From Deltaproteobacteria bacterium (GTDB taxonomy: Bacteria; Myxococcota_A; UBA796; GCA-2862545): DNA of 64,000 nt. Shown here in pieces: positions 42,765 through 51,602 of this stretch. Both the position numbers and the translations under genes were made by a program. Position 1 is the stretch's first letter. Every line of letters begins with the position of its first letter. The stretch covers positions 1 through 64,000 of the forward strand of contig REDI01000041.1 in assembly GCA_007693595.1 (NCBI GenBank), read 5' to 3'. Below the pieces are notes generated by a model. The model ran no database searches. It was given only the letters and a program-made list of their open reading frames with translations, and was not told the DNA's origin.

Positions 42765-44579
42765 TTAGTCTCGGGGACTGTTGGGCTCGCCTGGGGTGGC
42801 GATCACCTCGTCGCGGAAGTCGGGGTGCACGTTCTGCCCTCCTGCATCGAGGGTGCAGGAGTACCATCGGCTGGGGTCGGCGCCGTCGCCAGGGGCGTCC
42901 TCGCGTCGCTCCATGCTGAAGGCTCGCCCTTGGCGCGGACCACCGGCGAAGGCCGCGCCTCCATCTCCGGCCTGGTCCACCACCACCCCGCGGGGGTCGC
43001 GCAGGTAGAGCTCGAGGGAGCTCCCCTTGAGGTACAGGCGCGCCTGGCGGTTGTCGTTGAAGGAGTTGATGACCAGATCACCTGTGCTGAAGGCGGAAGG
43101 GGTGTCTTGGGGGCGGCCCTCGAGGTACTCAGCGACGACGTGGTCGAGGATCGTGAAGGTCCCGTTGGCGGGGATGTACGAGCCTGGGGGCAGGCCGACG
43201 ATGAAGTCGGTGGCGTTGGTGATCGACCACATATCGAGGTGAAGATCGCGATCGGTCGTGTTGCGGAGCTCGATGAACTGGTCGAAGCCCTCGAGGTTGA
43301 TCGAGTTCACCCCGTACCAGTGCACCTCGTTGATCAGGATGTCGCCTGGCTCGATGACCTCTTTGCCCAGCCGGCGGGCGTCGCTGCGCGCCGAGCTGTC
43401 GTCGGCGTCGATGGCCCAGGTATTGCCCAGGTGCCTCCCCGTGTCCCAGAGGTGCTCGAAGTATTCGTTGTACTGCTCTGAGACGCGATCCCCCCGCAGG
43501 ACGATGAGGTACTCATCGTTGGAGATCGTGGCGGCAGCTGACCAGTTGAAGGAGCCGGTCAATACGGTGGGCGTGATGTCGGGATCGCTGGCGTAGGTGT
43601 CGATGAGCATGGTCTTGCTGTGCAAGCGCCCGCCGCCGGCCTGATAGTCGCCTGGTTGCGAGTTCATGTCGATACCGTCGAGCCGCATAGGCACGCCGTA
43701 GCCGCCGATTCGATATCCTTCATGGTACTGACCGTTGCTGTGAAGCTGGCTCTGGTCGATGACCCCCGCCACGCTTCGCCGGGGCAGGAGCTGGTCGCGG
43801 TCGGGGTCGTCGGCCCAGCGCTCCTGGAACTCCTGGTGCTTGCGGATGTAGGCGGAGCCGACTTCGCGTTTGGTGAAGGCGAAGATCGTGAAGCGGATGG
43901 ACTCTCGAGCGGCCTCGACCACCTCGAGCATGCGGCCCATGGTGTCTTCGTTGGGGCTGAACCAGACCTCGACCTCGGTGTCGCCGACCTGGTAGATCCG
44001 TCCGTTGTCGATCCGATCCTTGACGTAGCCGAAGCGGCCATCGAAGAGCTGTTGGAACTCCTCGGTGAAGTCGGCCGCCACGCCGGGGTGGTCGATGAAG
44101 AGCATGTTGTTGGAGTTCATCACCATGTCGGAGCGGGTCCAGTTCGCCGTTCCCAGGAAGACGAAGCGGCCGTCGACCACGATGAACTTGTTGTGCATGA
44201 TGTGAGCATCGTTACCGACCGACATCGGGATGCTGCGCCGGAGCAGCATCTGGTAGCCTGAGTTGTGCCAGTGGTTGACGTCGCCCACCATCCGGATCTC
44301 GACGCCGCGCTCGAAGGCCATCTCGATGGCACGGACCAGATCGGGATGGTTGAAGCCCATGACGGCGAAGTCGATGCTCACCTTGGCGTTGTGGATCTGG
44401 CGGATCATCGCCTTGAGGCCGTAGGGCATACGCCAGGAGTTGTCGGGTCGGGTGCCGGGCTCATTGAAGTAGACCTCGACCCGGCCGGTGCGAGTGGCGT
44501 CGACGTCGTCGAAGTCGGGGGGCCCACAGCCCGAGAACAGGATCAGGGAGCCGAGGGCGAGGTGGTGGAGCGCAGACAT
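42765..44579 (-). CDS. Secreted PLD/nuclease-family lipoprotein with two HKD motifs and lamin-tail domain
   Basis: 604 residues. Lipoprotein signal with LFSGC. Two phospholipase-D motifs are complete: HNKFIVVDGRFVFLGTANW near 130-150 and HSKTMLIDTY with TGSFNWS near 320-350. A lamin-tail domain follows (about 420-600; ILINEVHWYG, QFIELRNTTDRDL). HKD enzymes cleave phosphodiesters in DNA or phospholipids through a covalent His intermediate. The ATG at 44579 overlaps the upstream TGA as TGATG, with GAGAGG upstream; a GTG sits one codon earlier. It is the only clearly catalytic protein of this operon. Confidence 0.88.
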   Translation of the reverse strand: MSALHHLALGSLILFSGCGPPDFDDVDATRTGRVEVYFNEPGTRPDNSWRMPYGLKAMIRQIHNAKVSIDFAVMGFNHPDLVRAIEMAFERGVEIRMVGDVNHWHNSGYQMLLRRSIPMSVGNDAHIMHNKFIVVDGRFVFLGTANWTRSDMVMNSNNMLFIDHPGVAADFTEEFQQLFDGRFGYVKDRIDNGRIYQVGDTEVEVWFSPNEDTMGRMLEVVEAARESIRFTIFAFTKREVGSAYIRKHQEFQERWADDPDRDQLLPRRSVAGVIDQSQLHSNGQYHEGYRIGGYGVPMRLDGIDMNSQPGDYQAGGGRLHSKTMLIDTYASDPDITPTVLTGSFNWSAAATISNDEYLIVLRGDRVSEQYNEYFEHLWDTGRHLGNTWAIDADDSSARSDARRLGKEVIEPGDILINEVHWYGVNSINLEGFDQFIELRNTTDRDLHLDMWSITNATDFIVGLPPGSYIPANGTFTILDHVVAEYLEGRPQDTPSAFSTGDLVINSFNDNRQARLYLKGSSLELYLRDPRGVVVDQAGDGGAAFAGGPRQGRAFSMERREDAPGDGADPSRWYSCTLDAGGQNVHPDFRDEVIATPGEPNSPRD

Positions 44580-45736
44580 CACAGACCTCTCGATCGGGCG
44601 AAGTGGTCTTCGTACAGGTCGACAGCGAGGCGGAGCGGTTGGCTGTAGCGACGGGGACTACCCTGATGAAGTTCGTCCTCGACCACCCAGAGCACGCCGT
44701 CGATGAGCTGGTCGTTTTTGACGGGATCGCCCTGGTAGAGCCGCTTGGCCGAGACCAGATCGTGGCTGAGGGAGAAGACACGGGCGGGGTAGTAGTGGCC
44801 GTCGCGGGCTCGCTCGGTGTCGATAATCACGACGGTGGGGTTCGGACCACGGATCCGGCGCCTCACGACATCGGGGGAGCTGTTCAGGAAGTCGCGCGCG
44901 AGCGCGGAGCTGTTGGTGCCGAACTGCTCTCCGACGATGACCTCGACGTCGAAGCCAAGGCCGGCCTTGTCTTGCAAGGCGCGGGCGAGGCCATCGTTGG
45001 ACAGGTCATCGGTGAGCACCCGCACGTTCGCCCGAGCGCGGTAGATCGCGTCGATGATGCGCTTGGTCAGCCGTTGCTGTGGGCCGAACCACAGCTCAAG
45101 CCCGCGACCATCGTGCATCCGATAGAGCCATCGGGGATCGGCGATCGACTTGGCGGGGTTGGCGAACGCTGTGGTCGAGACCGCGTCGGTTCCGCCGAAG
45201 AGTTGGTTGTGCTCTTTGAGCAGGTCATCGGTGAAGTCCTGCCCGTTGCCCGAGAGGATGAAACGCGCGCGTTCATCGACGTGGCCCAGATCGTTCGCGA
45301 TCAGAAAGAAGATCCGATCGGAGCAGATGAAACTACTCGACAGCACGGTATCTTCACTGGGGAAGACCACGTCGCGTCCCAAGGCGAACTCGAAGTATTC
45401 CAAGCCGTCGTTGGCGAGCCGGAGGGGGACCTCGGCCTCCATGAGATCGAGGATCCCCGGATCGTTCTGCTGGTCCCAGTCGGTCACCACCTCGACGTCG
45501 ACCCCGGCTCGCCAGGCGGAGAGGATCGCGTCGGTGATCCGGGTGTCTTGCCCAGCGGGCAGGGCGATCCGCAGGGTGTGCGTCGTGCTGTCGATCAAGT
45601 CGACGGCAGCGGCCGCCGCGTCGTCGGTGGTGCCGGTCTCGAAGGTAGGATCGATGCCGAAGTCGATGCCACGAGAGCCGGGCACGGGCGCGGCGCACGC
45701 GACGAGGCTGAAGGTCAAGAAGAGGAAGGCGCGCAT
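44579..45736 (-). CDS. PLD-like exported protein lacking HKD catalytic residues
   Basis: 385 residues. The signal is MRAFLFLTFSLVACAAP, a likely lipoprotein (LVAC). The two-lobed PLD pattern can be followed without its active sites. At the first site ICSDRIFFLIANDLG then RFILSGNGQDF replaces HxK...D...G.N. At the second NPTVVIIDTERARDG then ARVFSLSHDL replaces HSK. It therefore looks like a paralogue of the neighbouring HKD protein that has lost catalysis and may bind substrate or pair with the active enzyme. Start and stop overlap both neighbours by TGATG. Confidence 0.75.
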   Translation of the reverse strand: MRAFLFLTFSLVACAAPVPGSRGIDFGIDPTFETGTTDDAAAAAVDLIDSTTHTLRIALPAGQDTRITDAILSAWRAGVDVEVVTDWDQQNDPGILDLMEAEVPLRLANDGLEYFEFALGRDVVFPSEDTVLSSSFICSDRIFFLIANDLGHVDERARFILSGNGQDFTDDLLKEHNQLFGGTDAVSTTAFANPAKSIADPRWLYRMHDGRGLELWFGPQQRLTKRIIDAIYRARANVRVLTDDLSNDGLARALQDKAGLGFDVEVIVGEQFGTNSSALARDFLNSSPDVVRRRIRGPNPTVVIIDTERARDGHYYPARVFSLSHDLVSAKRLYQGDPVKNDQLIDGVLWVVEDELHQGSPRRYSQPLRLAVDLYEDHFARSRGL

Positions 45737-46449
45737 CAGTCGAAGGCTCCTGCGGCGAAGGCTCCGGAGTAGTCGGGGCTGTTGGGCATTCCGGGTGAGG
45801 CGCCGGTAAAACGCCGACACTCTGGCTTCATGCGCGTATTGTTTGGGACTTGTACGGGTGCGTTCGTGTAGTGGTGCCAGGCGTGAGGCTCGCTGCCCCG
45901 AGGCCCGAAGATCTGGCCTGCCTGCTCCATCGAGCGGCTGACAACCAGGTCGTAGCCGCCGGCGAAGGGCGGCATCTGGGGATCGCCCGCGACCTCGATC
46001 AGTCGCTCGTCGATGTCCACGAGCACGACCCGGAAGGGATCATCGAGGGGGAGTCGAAGGCCCGGAATCACGATGTCGGGCTCGGGGAAGCAGCCGGAGG
46101 TCTTGGCGACGATGAGGACCTCGCGCGCAACCCCCAAGACGAAATCGGTCTCGGGGATCCGAAAGCCCTCGGGCTGGGTGCCGTCGATGTGCAAGCGCCA
46201 GCCCGAGAGGTTGAGCGGTCGGGCCCCTTCGTTGCGGAGCTCGATGAAGATGTCCGTCGGATCCCAGATCGTCTCGCCCTCCTCAGTCTCGCGCACCGTG
46301 CCCGACCAGAGGATCTCGTTGATCTGCACCGTGCCTCGCTCGCCGTTGTCCCCCCCGTCGTCGAGGGGACTGCGGTAGCCGACCTGCAGGACCTCGTCGT
46401 CGGGGGCGTCGCATGCGATCAGGGTGGAGAGTAGCAGGAGTCGTCGCAT
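45736..46449 (-). CDS. Lamin-tail-domain lipoprotein
   Basis: 237 residues. Lipoprotein signal with lipobox IAC (MRRLLLLSTLIACDAP). The lamin-tail domain covers about 40-130: VQINEILWSG, DIFIELRNEGARPLNLSGW. These Ig-like domains occur on secreted nucleases and adhesins and are thought to contact nucleic acid or other surface partners. The C-terminal part after 170 is unassigned. Overlaps both neighbours by TGATG. Confidence 0.8.
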   Translation of the reverse strand: MRRLLLLSTLIACDAPDDEVLQVGYRSPLDDGGDNGERGTVQINEILWSGTVRETEEGETIWDPTDIFIELRNEGARPLNLSGWRLHIDGTQPEGFRIPETDFVLGVAREVLIVAKTSGCFPEPDIVIPGLRLPLDDPFRVVLVDIDERLIEVAGDPQMPPFAGGYDLVVSRSMEQAGQIFGPRGSEPHAWHHYTNAPVQVPNNTRMKPECRRFTGASPGMPNSPDYSGAFAAGAFD

Positions 46450-48116
46450 CAGAACCTCAGGTGGGTGCCGGCGTTGAGGATCCAGGCGGGCGGGGCGTCG
46501 GGGTGACCGAGCTGGGTGCCCGCGACCCGGGCGACCTCGGTCTTGTAGTAGCCGCCTGGGATAAAGACTCCGCCCGATACGTTGAACAAGAGCTTGTCGC
46601 TCATGTCGAAGTAGAACTCCAGATCGATCTCTTGTCCGAGCACTTGGCCCATGCGCTCCTGGGCGGCAAACTCGGCGCGAGAGTAGCCATAAGGTGGGTC
46701 GATCGTTTGGATACGCCCGAAGTCAAGATAGGAGATGCCGGTGTCTTGCAGGTAGAGGAAGTTGCCCACGACGGTCATGCGCCCGATGTTCAGCCACGAG
46801 GCCTTCGCTTGAAGGACCCGGGTTCCCCCCTTGCGGTCGGACTCGTGGAGGTCGTGTGAGATCCCCGACCAACCCACATAGGCGGCCGGGTGAAGGCCCA
46901 GGTATCGGTTCGCGATCAGCCCGTCGATGTGCCGACCCTTCATGCCGACGTAGCCGTGGCTGTACTGCATGCCATCTTCGGCAAAGGCCGCGCCCAGGGC
47001 CTCGTAGTAGCCGAGCAAGAGGCGTGGCCCCTTGGGCTCTTGATAGGCCTTGATGATGGCGCCCACGCCCCAGGCAGCTCCGGTGGTGTCGACGTCGCGG
47101 GCGACGGCTTCCTTGCGGTCGATCCCATAGGAGGCGTCGAGGTTGGCGTAGAGGTCGACGTTGCCGAGCATGGCCTCGCCGCGGATCCCTGCGTTGCCCA
47201 CCCAGTCGTTATCGGCGAAGTTGCCCAGCTCACCGGCGTAGCTGATGTCGGCGCCAGTTCCAGGTCGGCCGTCGCGGCGTGCGCCACCAGCCCCGATCGC
47301 GGTGAAGAAGCCGTAGGCGGTCGCGCTGATGGGCGACTCGTCCTTGTGGAATCGGAGCAGACCGCCGGTGCGCAGGGTGCGGTTTCGCCCGCGGAAGTTC
47401 CAAGGACTGTCCGTAGAGCTCGCGATGTAGCCTGCGAAGTTGACGTCGTCTGCGCCGGGCGTGCTGCCGACCACGTCGATCGGGATGGCGGTGAAGCTAC
47501 CGAAGCCCTTGATCGGAACGTCGATCCGGATCATGTCGTTGATGTCGGCCCAGCTGTAGTCTCGGGTGCCCGCCAGGTTGCCGATCTGAAACGGCTGTCG
47601 ACCGATGCGGATGTGGGTGCCGTCCTTACCCCAGGGGTGCCAGTCCAGGAAGACAGCCGTGAAGTAGAGCCAGCCTCCGAACTGGTTGGTCGTTCCGATC
47701 TGGTGCGTGCCCCACAGCCCGCGGTGTGCGCCGCCGAAGCGGATGTTGACCGTGTCGTCGACCTCGTAGTCCAGCTCGAAGTTGATGCCGGTAAAGGCGA
47801 AGCCCGTGCGGTCATCGGAGTCGAGGATGTTCTGATCCGTCGACTCGTCGAGGCGGCGGAAGTTGAGGTTGTTGAGCTCATGCCACTCCAGATCGAAACC
47901 GAAGCGGGTGCGCAGCCCCTTGATCCGGCGCTGAAGCGGCTCTTCGGTGGCTTGGAACTCCAGGTCATCTCGGTCGAAAGAGCCCAGCGCGTCTCGCTCG
48001 GCCTTCTTGGTCGGGTCGGTGAGCATGCTGTCGGGGTCGATGTCGAAGTCCTGCGCATGGGCGGACGTGACCGTGGCGACGACGAGTGCCGCACAGAGGA
48101 AGGTCGATCGGGACAT
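46449..48116 (-). CDS. Outer-membrane beta-barrel protein
   Basis: 555 residues. Signal peptide MSRSTFLCAALVVATVTSAHA (cleaved after AHA). After an acidic segment come many alternating strands (TGINFELDYEVDD, AYVGWSGISHDLHES) ending in NAGTHLRF, the terminal Phe of outer-membrane barrels. It resembles alginate-export or porin-like barrels in general pattern only. No TonB box or plug is present. As the only membrane pore in this operon, it could be an anchor or conduit for the lipoproteins. Confidence 0.82.
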   Translation of the reverse strand: MSRSTFLCAALVVATVTSAHAQDFDIDPDSMLTDPTKKAERDALGSFDRDDLEFQATEEPLQRRIKGLRTRFGFDLEWHELNNLNFRRLDESTDQNILDSDDRTGFAFTGINFELDYEVDDTVNIRFGGAHRGLWGTHQIGTTNQFGGWLYFTAVFLDWHPWGKDGTHIRIGRQPFQIGNLAGTRDYSWADINDMIRIDVPIKGFGSFTAIPIDVVGSTPGADDVNFAGYIASSTDSPWNFRGRNRTLRTGGLLRFHKDESPISATAYGFFTAIGAGGARRDGRPGTGADISYAGELGNFADNDWVGNAGIRGEAMLGNVDLYANLDASYGIDRKEAVARDVDTTGAAWGVGAIIKAYQEPKGPRLLLGYYEALGAAFAEDGMQYSHGYVGMKGRHIDGLIANRYLGLHPAAYVGWSGISHDLHESDRKGGTRVLQAKASWLNIGRMTVVGNFLYLQDTGISYLDFGRIQTIDPPYGYSRAEFAAQERMGQVLGQEIDLEFYFDMSDKLLFNVSGGVFIPGGYYKTEVARVAGTQLGHPDAPPAWILNAGTHLRF

Positions 48117-48134
48117 GGAGGGAGGCTCCGTGGG

Positions 48135-48986
48135 CTACGGCCCTTCGGCCGGCTCATCGGGGCAGGGCTCGTCTTCGTCGACGAGGGCGACCTGGCCGAT
48201 GCGCATGATGGGGATGCTATAGGTACTGAAGCTGAACTGCACGGGCCCGGTCACGCAGAGGGTCTGACCGACGGGCGGGTGGAAGCGGCGCCGGTTGAGC
48301 TCGGCGCTCAGGCTGATGTGGTAGGTCACGCCGTCGGCGCGGACCCTGAAGTCACCGAAGGTGTCTGGAGCTTCCTGCACGACGCCACGGATCCTCCGGG
48401 TCTCGCCGATGTCGCGATCTTCGAGTCGGCGGTTGACGGCCTGATAGTAGACGGGCCGGGCCTCCCGATGGACCTCGAGCACGTCGTAGGCATAGATCAT
48501 GTCCATACCGAAGTTCGTGCGCACCGCACGCACCTTCAGCTTGACGCGATCGCCCACGGTGAAGGGCGCGACGCGCGAGTCGCCGACCACGAAGATGCCG
48601 CTGGTGGCATCCTCGATGAACCAGTTGCCGTAATACTTCTCTTCGGCCCGGTTGCATCCTCGTAGCTTCATGTACCACTCGGGATGCAAGGTGACGATGC
48701 CTTCGAGCTCCCAGGGGAGCTCCGCGCTCTCGCGGAACTCACACTCGCTGCCCGGGGGGTAGCCATCACCGGGCGCGTAGGTCAGCTCGATCGAAGGCAG
48801 GAGCGCGTCTCGTAGCGCGCGGACCCCTGGCCGGTCGCCAGGGAGGTCCGGGTAGGGCTCCGGGGTGAACCGGATCGGCTCCTGAACGTCGTAGTCCACC
48901 CCCTCGGGCCACCAGTCGGCGGTGTTGGGGAGGGGCGCGACCTCGGCGCAGGCGCCGACCAGGACGAGCAGGCTCCAGCGCCTCAT
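48135..48986 (-). CDS. Lipoprotein with OB-fold-like domains
   Basis: 283 residues. The signal is MRRWSLLVLVGACAEVA, lipobox VGAC. Two OB-fold-like units are suggested. The first has SGIFVVGD followed by VGDRVKLKVRAVRT; the second has IRGVVQEAPDTFGDFRV and VGQTLCVTGPVQF. The pattern resembles OB domains on extracellular nucleases such as YhcR and ExeM, but the assignment is by eye. The ATG at 48986 overlaps the previous gene's TGA (TGATG). The barrel gene starts 18 bp after its stop. Confidence 0.72.
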   Translation of the reverse strand: MRRWSLLVLVGACAEVAPLPNTADWWPEGVDYDVQEPIRFTPEPYPDLPGDRPGVRALRDALLPSIELTYAPGDGYPPGSECEFRESAELPWELEGIVTLHPEWYMKLRGCNRAEEKYYGNWFIEDATSGIFVVGDSRVAPFTVGDRVKLKVRAVRTNFGMDMIYAYDVLEVHREARPVYYQAVNRRLEDRDIGETRRIRGVVQEAPDTFGDFRVRADGVTYHISLSAELNRRRFHPPVGQTLCVTGPVQFSFSTYSIPIMRIGQVALVDEDEPCPDEPAEGP

Positions 48987-49876
48987 CAGTAGCGCCGGAC
49001 CCAGTCGAGGTCGAGGATGTCGAACTGGGGCTCCCCGTTGTCTTCGGTCAGAGGTGCGACGACCTCGACGCAGTTCCCGATCTCGTAGGAGATAATGCGC
49101 ACGCGAAGACGGTATTCGTGGTCGCCGCTCTTGAGGGTATAGCAGGTGGGCGCTCCGCACGATCCCCGATCTTCGGTGATCTCGCCCCAGAGGTGGACGT
49201 TCTGCCCTGCGTGGACGTCGAGATTGGGCGCAGTGCCATCGGTCAGGTCCACGACGTAGACCGGCTCGACCTCGCTGTGGACCACCAAGTTACTGATATC
49301 GGTGATCTCGACGTTGCCTCGGAAGTGCGAGGTTCGGTTCACATCGAAGGAGATCACGGACCCCGGCTCGGGATCACCGCTGATCAGCGACTCGTCGTAG
49401 GCGTTGAAGAACTTGATGCCAGCCGTCTGATCGGCGACGAAGATGCCCCCGGTCACCGTGTCCTCGGGGGCGTAAGGGCGGTTGATGACCACCGCTCGCT
49501 CCACCGGGATCACCGGGTCTTGATTGCCCGAGGACGCGTCGAGAACATCCTCGAGGCCCGCGTCGAAGTCGAAGGGCGTGTTCGTCACGTTGGCGGGGTT
49601 GAAGATCCCCATCCATTCTCCTGCATCGCCCGGGCCGCGATCGCAAGTGAAAGGGATGAAGTCGGAGTCGGAGTCAGAGTCGGAGTCGGAGTCGGAGTCG
49701 GTGTCGGTGTCGGAGTCGGTGTCGGAGTCGGTGTCGGAGTCGGTGTCGGAGTCGGTGTCCGCGTCGGTGTCTGCGTCGGACTCGGAGGAGGCTCCGACGG
49801 TGGGCGGCGCGCTACGGCAGGCGCTGATGGCGAGGAGGAGAGTGAGGGCTGAGAACGAGACAGTTTTGACGCGCAT
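48986..49876 (-). CDS. Lipoprotein with Asp-Ser/Asp-Thr linker and OB-fold-like domain
   Basis: 296 residues. The lipobox is ISAC, followed by an about 40-residue linker of alternating Asp with Ser/Thr. The C-terminal domain has GGIFVADQTAGIKFF, VISFDVNRT and NVEITDISNLVVHS, an OB-like pattern seen in surface nucleic-acid-binding proteins. The linker is probably a flexible spacer lifting the domain from the outer membrane. It is the first gene of the operon, divergent from the pseudokinase-phosphatase gene. Confidence 0.78.
   Translation of the reverse strand: MRVKTVSFSALTLLLAISACRSAPPTVGASSESDADTDADTDSDTDSDTDSDTDSDTDTDSDSDSDSDSDSDFIPFTCDRGPGDAGEWMGIFNPANVTNTPFDFDAGLEDVLDASSGNQDPVIPVERAVVINRPYAPEDTVTGGIFVADQTAGIKFFNAYDESLISGDPEPGSVISFDVNRTSHFRGNVEITDISNLVVHSEVEPVYVVDLTDGTAPNLDVHAGQNVHLWGEITEDRGSCGAPTCYTLKSGDHEYRLRVRIISYEIGNCVEVVAPLTEDNGEPQFDILDLDWVRRY
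49661..49780 (-). repeat. Tandem 6/12-bp coding repeat (Asp-Ser/Asp-Thr linker)
   Basis: Imperfect tandem array of six-base units on the + strand (GTCGGA, GTCGGT and variants) for about 120 bases, encoding alternating Asp and Ser/Thr. Units are in frame, so linker length can change without breaking the gene. The pattern is typical of slippage-prone surface linkers. Confidence 0.85.
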
Positions 49877-50151
49877 GGTGGCTCCGGGCTGGGTGGAAGC
49901 GCGGGGCTTGTACCCGGATCTGCGTCGAGGTGCACGAAAATGGCTCTGACGGACGTGTGCCGATCTGGTGTCATGGGCCGAGCACGCCTTCCCTGGCCCT
50001 GATCGGGCGACGAGCCCTCATGCTGGCGTTCAGGGCGCTCGATCCCATGGCTCGGGCGGCTCACCTCAAGGTCGCGCGTTACCCGAGGAGTCCGGGGGGC
50101 TTGCAAACGACCCTCACCTGCGCAAGACTTCGCTGCCGACGGAGGAACGTC

Positions 50152-51591
50152 ATGTCGCCGACTCGTCCCCAGCACTTCCCGCCGGGCACGCCCATCGGGG
50201 AGCGCTACACCATCGAGGGTCTGGTTCGTCTGGCCGAAGGGCGAATGTTCTACCTCGCGAATGACATGCGCCCCGACAGCCCCTCCGGGGATCAGCGCGG
50301 CCGTCGATACCTTCTGTCGACCCGATGGGACCCCATGGGTTTCGATGCCTTCGAGTCCTTCGCGGCCTTGGCGCTCGCGCATCCCGGCCTGGCGGCTCCC
50401 GTCGATGTGCTTCGGCTTGAGGGGCAGCTCGTCTCGGTGGTCCCTTACGCGGGCGAGGGGCTGATGCTCGACGAAGCGGCCCCCTTCTCCAACGCCCGCA
50501 TCCTCGAGATCGCCCAGCGCATCGCGGGCACCTTGGCTTTCTTGCATGTCAACGGGGTTCGGGTGGGTCCGATCACCCGGTCGAACCTGCTGATCTCTCC
50601 CGATAACAGCATCCGGCTCTTCGATCTCGACATCCTCAGCGTCGGGGACCAGCCTGTGCCCGACGGGGCGCGCTCCGACGAGCTGCGGGCGGTCGGCGAG
50701 ATGTTGCGTCAATACTGTAACGTCGAAGCCGAAGCCCTCGCCCAGTTCATGCACTCGGTCGCCTCGGGCGAGTACCCCTCGCCCGCGGCCTTCGGTCGCG
50801 CAATCGAGAAGCGCTTCGAGACCTTCGAGGCCCTCACCTACCCGCCGAAGCTCGCGGCCATCACCGACGTCGGCTTGACCCGGCAGCTCAACGAAGACAA
50901 CTGGGGTTGGCGCAAGCTCTCGAGTCGAGCCACCCTCTACGTCGTCGCCGATGGCATGGGTGGGCACGACAGCGGCGAGGTCGCGAGCGAGATGGCTGTT
51001 CGAAATATCTGTAAGATCGCATACCAGATCGAGTCCGAGGCCCCGCCGCCCAGCGAAGAGCTCGAGGCCCTGCTCGACCAGGCCTTTCAGGGCGCCAACA
51101 ACAGCATCAAAGACGAAGCCGACGAACGCGGAACCGACATGGGCACCACCATGGTGTGCATGCTGGTGGTCGATGGAACGCTCGCACTCTTCGCGAATGT
51201 TGGCGATTCTCGGGCCTATCTCATGCGAGGCGGCACGCTCCATCCCGTCACCGAAGACCACAGCTTGGTGGCGAAGTATGTGCAGAACGGCAAGATCACC
51301 GCCGAGGAGGCTCGTCACCACCCCCACAGCAATATCCTTCTTCGCACCGTCGGTACCGAGCGCGATGTCGACATCGACATCAGCGCCCTAGAGATCGAAG
51401 TAGGCGATAAGGTGCTGCTGTGTTCGGACGGCCTCTGGGGTGACATCGACGACCAAGACATGGAGTCGATCCTCAACACCTACGACGATCCCCGGTTGGC
51501 CGCGCGCGAGCTCGTGCGGGCCTCGCACAGCGGTGGCGGCAAAGACAACGTGACCCTGGTCTTGGTGGACTTCACCGCACCGGCTGGGTAG
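50152..51591 (+). CDS. Pseudokinase fused to PP2C-type protein phosphatase
   Basis: 479 residues. Residues 15-225 resemble a Ser/Thr kinase but lack catalysis. The HRD loop is replaced by VGPITRSNLLIS (140-149; only the Asn is kept) and DFG by DLD (158-160); the Gly loop is also absent. Residues 233-475 are a complete PP2C/SpoIIE-like phosphatase: NEDNWGW, VVADGMGGHDSGE, ANVGDSRAYL, LCSDGLWGD and GGKDNVTL. The ATG at 50152 has GGAGGA upstream. The pseudokinase may bind nucleotide or a kinase partner and control the phosphatase. No membrane segment, so cytoplasmic. Confidence 0.88.
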   Translation: MSPTRPQHFPPGTPIGERYTIEGLVRLAEGRMFYLANDMRPDSPSGDQRGRRYLLSTRWDPMGFDAFESFAALALAHPGLAAPVDVLRLEGQLVSVVPYAGEGLMLDEAAPFSNARILEIAQRIAGTLAFLHVNGVRVGPITRSNLLISPDNSIRLFDLDILSVGDQPVPDGARSDELRAVGEMLRQYCNVEAEALAQFMHSVASGEYPSPAAFGRAIEKRFETFEALTYPPKLAAITDVGLTRQLNEDNWGWRKLSSRATLYVVADGMGGHDSGEVASEMAVRNICKIAYQIESEAPPPSEELEALLDQAFQGANNSIKDEADERGTDMGTTMVCMLVVDGTLALFANVGDSRAYLMRGGTLHPVTEDHSLVAKYVQNGKITAEEARHHPHSNILLRTVGTERDVDIDISALEIEVGDKVLLCSDGLWGDIDDQDMESILNTYDDPRLAARELVRASHSGGGKDNVTLVLVDFTAPAG

Positions 51592-51602
51592 CAGGCGGCG
51601 GG

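Noticed and set aside
46890-48665. 591-residue plus-strand reading frame
   Set aside because: Antisense of the barrel and OB-fold lipoprotein genes, which have signal peptides and coupled junctions.
49661-49780. Hexamer repeats considered as a noncoding satellite
   Set aside because: They are in frame and encode a typical flexible Asp-Ser/Thr lipoprotein linker.
49585-51327. 580-residue minus-strand reading frame
   Set aside because: It is the antisense of the PP2C fusion and runs into the Asp-linker repeat; composition is Pro/Arg-rich without domains.
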